Below the pieces are notes generated by a model, which made no database searches, had not been told where the DNA came from, and worked only from the letters and a program-made list of their open reading frames with translations. The position numbers and the translations under genes were made by a program. Source: Welwitschia mirabilis (taxonomy: Eukaryota; Gnetophyta; Gnetopsida; Welwitschiales). From it: a stretch of 64,000 bases of DNA. The stretch covers positions 250,951,963 to 251,015,962 of the forward strand of contig JBOZIK010000001.1 of NCBI GenBank assembly GCA_051453625.1, in the 5' to 3' direction. Shown piece after piece: positions 59,228-64,000 of this stretch; position 1 is the stretch's first letter, and every line of letters begins with the position of its first letter.

Positions 59228-60360
59228 ATGCCTCGTCGTCATCAGTTAAACCTTGAAGACAGGTCAGTTACACCAAGGAATCAAAATCAAGAGAATTTAC
59301 AAAAGAATCAATAATCTAATGATGGAAATCAAACCCCATTCAACCTTAATCCAGAAGCATTGATGAATAACTTCATATAGTTCCTATCACAAATAGTAAA
59401 TCAATGCCAATACCCATAAGTAAACAATGGTATCAATCAACTTAAGGAAGTGGATATAAGGAAATTAATTCAAATATTTATTAAGCTAAATTTACTAAAG
59501 TTTATAGAAGGTTTAGATCCTTCCAAAGTAGAACATGGCTAAGTAATGTTGAAATAGTTATAGATACCTTACAATGTGATGAATATGAAAAGGCTTCCTT
59601 AGCTATTTATATTTTACAAAGAGAAGCTAATATATGGTGGAAAACAGAAATGACCAAATTAGGAGATCTAAAACTTTCATGAATGGAATTTGAGCACATA
59701 TTTAAGGAGAGGTACATCACCAAGTTCTATATTCACCAGAAGGTTATAGAATTCTACAATCTAAGACAAGCTCATAATGTGACCATAGCATCTCATGAGT
59801 GTAAATTTATAGAATTATTGAGATATGTGTCACATATGCACCTAGATGAAGAAGCCAAAGTAAATTTCTTTATTGATACTTTTTTTCCCTTCTGTTACTA
59901 CCAAAGTATCCATGTTTTAACCTAAGGGTCTAGCAAAGGCCTTAGAAAAGACAAACATAGTAGAACAAAACTATCAGAGATAATAAAAAATTAAGAAAAG
60001 AATTCCTCCACGAGGGCTTATCATTAAGGGAAATTGATCATAAATGTCTTATTCAAATAAGAATTGACACTTCAATAAAAATAATGTCAGTAGTAGTAAT
60101 AGAAGAAATAGGAATTTAACTAACCAAGGTAGACTCCATTCAAAAGAAATTGGAATGTTTCTAGTTAAGGCTATACAAGTAAGCAACCTCAGAGATCCAA
60201 CTTCTAGCAAACCCCTAGTCAGTATCAGTACTAAAACTAGTATAATGGATATCACTACTACAATTGTAAGGAAAATCATAATACAAAAGAATGTTCATTA
60301 CATTATAAAGACCTTTCTAGACAACAACCAAAAAAGCCTCAAGGATTAAAAAGTGTTCCT
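59228..60360 (+). pseudogene. E2 gag, broken
   Basis: Starts at ATG 59228 with MPRRHQLNLED and is stopped by a TAA after about 25 codons. The retrotransposon gag core follows at 59500-59925: FIEGLDPSK, a one-base frame slip near 59540, then IYILQREANIWWK, a TGA at 59680 where Trp is expected, and an open frame from 59683 (MEFEHIFKERYITKFYI and on). A zinc-knuckle-like GYHYYNCKENHNTKEC lies at 60247-60294, with the first cysteine reading Tyr. Gag would form particles and package RNA. This copy is disabled by stops, a frameshift and the knuckle change. Confidence 0.85.
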
Positions 60361-60369
60361 CAAATAATA

Positions 60370-60960
60370 AGATGACTTAGAGCAGTAGTAGATAATCAAG
60401 GGGTCCAATTTCAAATCTCTATCATAAAAGGTAAGGCTTTACTTAATAATAAATAAGTAATTATTTTATTTAATTATGGAGAAACACATCACTTTATATA
60501 TCCTAGAATTATTATAAGAGAAAAATTATGTTGTGCTCCAATTGAGGGATGCATAGAGGTAGTAAATGGGTCTATGTCCAAAGTTAATTAGCAAGTTCAA
60601 AACTATACTTTATCCATAATCAAGGGAGATTTTCAGATACAACCAATTATTATTGACTTAGGGAAATATGAAATTGTTTTGGATATGAATTGGTTAATGT
60701 AGAATAAAGCAGTTATAAATTGTAATAAGAATCAAGTAGAAATAATAAAGCATGGTCAAAGACTAATATTTCAAGGTCATTACAAATCGACAATCGAGAA
60801 CTTAATTAATGCAAAGCATATAAAAAGAGAAATTAAGAGGATATCATCAATTTATGTACTATACCTAAAATCAAGTAGCTTAAAGAAAGAAGAAACCTTA
60901 GTAAATAAGATACCAATAGTCCAATAATATCTTGATGTATTTATAATAGAATGAACAGGA
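60370..60960 (+). pseudogene. E2 protease, inactivated
   Basis: LFNYGETHHFI lies at the place of the aspartic protease active site. The catalytic DSG reads NYG (60472-60480), so Asp and Ser are both replaced. The second half, IIIDLGKYEIVLDMNWL at about 60650-60700, is the usual end of the gypsy protease. Stops flank it. It would normally process the polyprotein. Confidence 0.8.
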
Positions 60961-61059
60961 ATACCACCACTTAAGAAAGTTGAGATTTCTATTAAATTAA
61001 TCCCAAGGACCCAACCAATTTCTAAGGCACCATATAGAATGTTTTCTACAAAAATAAAA

Positions 61060-61800
61060 AAAATTAGAAACTCATCTTGAATAACTCTTATAAAAAGGTT
61101 TCATTCATCCTAGTGTATCACTATGGGAAGCACTTGTATTATTTGTAAACAAGAAGGATAGAACATTAAAATTATGCATTGATTATAGACAGCTAAATAA
61201 GATTATTATCAAGAATAAGTATTTACTACTAAGAATAGATGACCTTTTTAATCAACTCAAGGAAGCTAATATATTCTCAAAAGTTGATCTAAAATCTAGA
61301 TATCATCAAGTTCAAATTAAGGAAGAAGATATTCATAAAATAGTATTTAGAACTCGATATGGGTATTATGAGTTCAATGTTATATCTTTTGGTTTAACTA
61401 ATGTCCTATAGTATTTATGAGCCTTATAAATTACATATTTCAACCACATATTAATTCCTTTGTAATAGTAATTATTAATGACATCCTCATTTATTCCAAG
61501 ACTTATGAGGAGGATGATAAACACTTAAAAATAGTATTACAAACTTTATAGAATCATCAGTTATATGCCAACATAAAAAAAAGCTCTTTTGGAGGGAATC
61601 CATTTAATTTTTAAGCCATGTTATATCTAAGGAAGGTATATTAATGGATCAAGATAAAGTTAGAGAAATCATGGAATGATCATTACCTATAAATATTACT
61701 AAGGTTAGAAGCTTTCTTCATCTTACTGGGTACTATTGTCGATTCATCTTCAATTTCTCTAAGATAGCTTCTTCATATACAAGACTTTTAAAGAAAAATA
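61060..61800 (+). pseudogene. E2 reverse transcriptase, inactivated
   Basis: [19 protein letters not shown], then RIDDLFNQL, then [15 protein letters not shown], then [19 protein letters not shown] read in one frame at 61166-61408. One base is lost at about 61410, shifting to FMSLINYIFQPHINSFV, then VIINDILIYSK. The xDD catalytic pair reads ND (Asn codon 61477-61479). The connection region follows to about 61800 with more stops. The enzyme would copy element RNA to DNA. This copy cannot, because of the frameshift, the stops and the lost aspartate. Confidence 0.88.
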
Positions 61801-61810
61801 AATACTTCTA

Positions 61811-62270
61811 ATGGATAGAAAAATGTCAACAATTATTTGATCATCTTAAAGCATGCTTAACTAGTGCTCCAGTCTTAGTAATGTCAGATGATTCAAAGAT
61901 ATTTTTAGTTTATATTGATGCATGTAGAGAAGATCTTGAAGTAGTGCTAAACAAGATATAAAAGTAATAGCTTATAGATCAAGGCAACTTAAAACTCATA
62001 AGAGAAATCATCTAATTCATGATCTTGAATTAGCTATAGTAATTTTTATTTTAAAACTATGAAAACATTATCTCTATGACGTGAAGTTTCAAGTTTAAAT
62101 AGATTATAAGAGTTGAAAATACATTTTCACTTGATCAAACTTAAACCTTAAGCAAAGAAGATGAATGAAATTTTTATGTAATTTTGATTTAGAGATTTTA
62201 CACCATGAAGGGAAGGGAAATAAGGTTGCAGATGCTCTTAATAGATGAGGTTATCTTAAAGTAATCATGA
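61811..62270 (+). pseudogene. E2 RNase H, broken
   Basis: The reading CQQLFDHLKACLTSAPVLV leads to FLVYIDACRED near 61905-61935, the YTDAS-type first catalytic block (the Asp remains). Then come HDLELAIVIFILK near 62015-62055 and GKGNKVADALNR near 62210-62250, the last holding the conserved ADALSR-type end. A frame slip and several stops break it. Confidence 0.8.
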
Positions 62271-62429
62271 AAATTCAAAGACAAATTCCTATCATTATGT
62301 TAGAGGGATAAGAAAAGGATGATAGTTATCAAAAACTAAAGGACCAGTTAGAAAAATCAACAAAAATCAAAGAAATTTAGTATTAATTTAGATGGTATTA
62401 TTAAATTTAAGGGAAGATTTTTGGTTCCT

Positions 62430-63480
62430 AATATAGATGAAATTAGACATAAGCTAATATTTGAATTTCATAATCTACTTATAGCAAGACATCCTTGACA
62501 AACTAAAATGTCTGAAAACATGAAACAAAATTTTAGTGGTCAGGGATGAAAAAGGATCTAGTATAATTTGTATCAAAGTGTCTTAATTATTAACAAGTTA
62601 AAGAAAAACATAAAAATCCAGTAAGATTATTGTATCCTCATAATATTCTAGAATATAGATGGAATGTAATTTATATGGACTTTATTGTAGAACTTTTAAA
62701 AACTCAAAGAGGTAATGACTTTATTATCATAAAAATTGATAGAGAAAATAAGTCAACACATTTCATTCTAGTAAAATCTACTTATGATGCCAAGGATATA
62801 GCTAAAGTATATATTCAAAATGTTTTTCAATTGCATGATGTGCCTTTAGTAATTATCTCTAATAGAGATTTAAAATTTACTTCTAAGTTTTGACAAGAAT
62901 TAAAAATGGTTTAGGAACCAAGTTAAACATGAGCATTGCATTTTACCCTTAAATAGATAATTAGGTAGAAAGAGTGAATTAAATTTTAGAAGATCTTCTT
63001 AGATAATGTATTCTAGATAATCCTAAGAGTTGGGTAGAGTACCTATCATTAGTATAATAACAGTTATCAAAGTTTAATTCAAATGGCTCCATTTGAAGCC
63101 TTATATAATAGAAAGGGTGAAGAACCTACTTCATGGATAGAACCTAAAGAATGATTAATGATAGGACCAAAAATGTTACGAGAAATAGAATGTAAAATGA
63201 GAATCATTAAAAATAGACTTAAAGAAGTAGCAAACAGATAAAAGATGTATGTATACTATCGAAGAAGAGATCTTGAGTTTAAAATAGATGATCATGTATT
63301 TCTTAAAGTGTCACCAATGAAATTAATAATAAAAGAAGTTAAGAGATTAAAATTAGCTCCTTGATTCATGAGACGATTTAAAATATTAGAAAGAATTGGA
63401 CCTATTACATACAAGCTTGTTCTGTTCCCTCAATTATTACACATGCATGATGTTTTCCATGTAAGTATGCTAAAAAAGTA
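62430..63480 (+). pseudogene. E2 integrase, inactivated
   Basis: The zinc-binding His/Cys region is near 62440-62610. The open frame 62630-62893 (87 residues) carries the catalytic core: YMDFIVELLKTQRGND with the first Asp (62678-62680), KSTYDAKDIAKVYIQNVFQL, and VPLVIISNRDLKFTSKF. The second catalytic Asp reads Asn (62861-62863). The catalytic Glu remains in VERVN (62968-62970) after a stop. The C-terminal part, RRFKILERIGPITYKLVL, then HDVFHVSMLKKY, lies at 63370-63480. It would insert DNA copies; the lost Asp and the stops rule that out here. Confidence 0.88.
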
Positions 63481-63519
63481 TATTATAGATCCTTCTCATG
63501 TATTAAGTTAGTTTCATAT

Positions 63520-63712
63520 TTTGGTGGAACTAAATTGTCCAACTATAAAGAAGCTAGAAGTAGTGCTAGACTAAGGAACTATCAATTTATGAAACAGGGA
63601 GATCCATCAGGTAAAGATAAAGTAGAGTAGTTATAGTCTTGATGAAGCTACTTGAAAGCAATGAAAAATCAATATCCAAACCTTTTTGAATGTCATAATA
63701 TATAGTTAGGTG
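63520..63712 (+). pseudogene. E2 chromodomain, broken
   Basis: After integrase, broken frames read NREIHQVKIK, a stop, SSYSLDEAT, a stop and MKNQYPNLFEC-like text to a TAG at 63703. The layout (strand, then EEATWE-type helix, then KYP end) is the C-terminal chromodomain that targets chromoviruses to heterochromatin. The key Trp of the EATW block is a TGA. Confidence 0.75.
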
Positions 63713-63757
63713 TTCTCAATATTTTTAAGTATTTTGATTCCTAAGAGCGAATCAATC

Positions 63758-63771
63758 TAAGTAGGGGAGAA
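63758..63771 (+). other. E2 polypurine tract
   Basis: aagtaggggagaa lies directly before the 3' LTR start. Confidence 0.88.
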
Positions 63772-64000
63772 TGTCATATCCCATATTTTGTAAACCTTAT
63801 TTACTTGAGTAATAAGTATTTTAAGCTTTTAGTCAAATGAATAATTAACCTTTTTTATGTTTCTTATTAAATAAGATGTTATTTTAAAATGAAACTTAGT
63901 TTGTAATCTTTAAAATTACCATGAAAATGATAAAAATTATGTTAAAAGGTTTTTATGAGAAAATCTATCCAAACAATTAAAATTAGATAATCCCATTATG
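63772..64000 (+). repeat. E2 3' LTR, cut by the window end
   Basis: Starts tgtcatatcccatattttg and matches 54674-54901 nearly throughout. The element continues beyond the window. Confidence 0.92.

Larger units (their letters stand above)
58277..64000 (+). mobile_element. E2 Ty3/gypsy chromovirus (Tekay/Del-like), interior and partial 3' LTR
   Basis: With the 5' LTR this is a near-complete element: primer site, about 0.9 kb leader, gag, protease, RT, RNase H, integrase, chromodomain, polypurine tract, then the first 229 bp of the 3' LTR. Lineage is inferred from the integrase tail (HDVFHVSMLKKY, then DPSHVL), the C-terminal chromodomain and the long LTRs. It is less decayed than E1 but has many stops. 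Confidence 0.9.

Noticed and set aside
14891-63771. Fungal repeat-induced point mutation as the cause of the stops
   Set aside because: The elements, PBS types, EGF-like gene and tRNA are plant-like; ordinary methylation decay explains the transitions.
1-64000. CRISPR arrays, bacterial operons, phage or organelle inserts
   Set aside because: No regular spacer-repeat arrays, no prokaryotic gene layout, and no plastid or mitochondrial gene text was seen.

Overview
This window looks like a seed-plant nuclear genome, mostly decayed transposable elements with two small islands of ordinary genes. It is very AT-rich and poor in CpG. It holds plant-type Ty3/gypsy chromovirus, Ty1/copia, LINE and tRNA-derived SINE sequences, one split plant gene with GT-AG introns, and a eukaryotic nuclear tRNA-Pro gene. 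I cannot name the species. Ten runs of N interrupt the sequence.

Layout. 1-2475: 3' part of an L1-like LINE (zf-RVT region, then an unexplained 1.3 kb tail ending in an A-rich run). 2476-4380: AT-rich, with two related SINE-like copies. 4772-5687, minus strand: a four-exon gene for a 213-residue secreted EGF-like cysteine-rich protein, the only convincing intact protein gene here. 6063-6182: a tiny remnant with a papain-type histidine motif. About 6700-9560, minus: an L1 LINE pseudogene. 10560-12296: a possible Tat/Athila-like LTR and leader.

12297-34999 is one old Tekay/Del-like chromovirus (E1). Its 3' LTR was split by three later insertions: a tRNA-derived SINE (22703-22870), a copia element with perfect 5-bp target duplications (C1, 23697-30544), and a LINE of a non-L1 type (30737-34634). 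39318-42488, minus, is a second copia element (C2). Both copia elements keep gag and protease but lack integrase core, reverse transcriptase and RNase H.

42837-43002 is a tandem duplication next to tRNA-Pro(AGG) at 43054-43125 (minus). 43170-49480 is mostly featureless AT-rich DNA with a third SINE-like copy. About 49490-50760 is another L1 LINE remnant, followed by a (GA)n microsatellite. 54230-53673 is not used as a span; the copia reverse transcriptase fragment lies at about 54230-54673 and is cut at its catalytic region by a second chromovirus (E2, 54674 to beyond the window end). E2 has a 3.6 kb 5' LTR, tRNA-iMet primer site, gag, protease, RT, RNase H, integrase, chromodomain, polypurine tract and the start of its 3' LTR.

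The elements share one style of decay. Stops lie where glutamine, arginine or tryptophan codons are expected, and E2's catalytic aspartates read asparagine. This fits transitions at methylated cytosines. Nothing mobile in the window appears able to make a complete set of proteins. Expressed function is most likely limited to the EGF-like gene and the tRNA.
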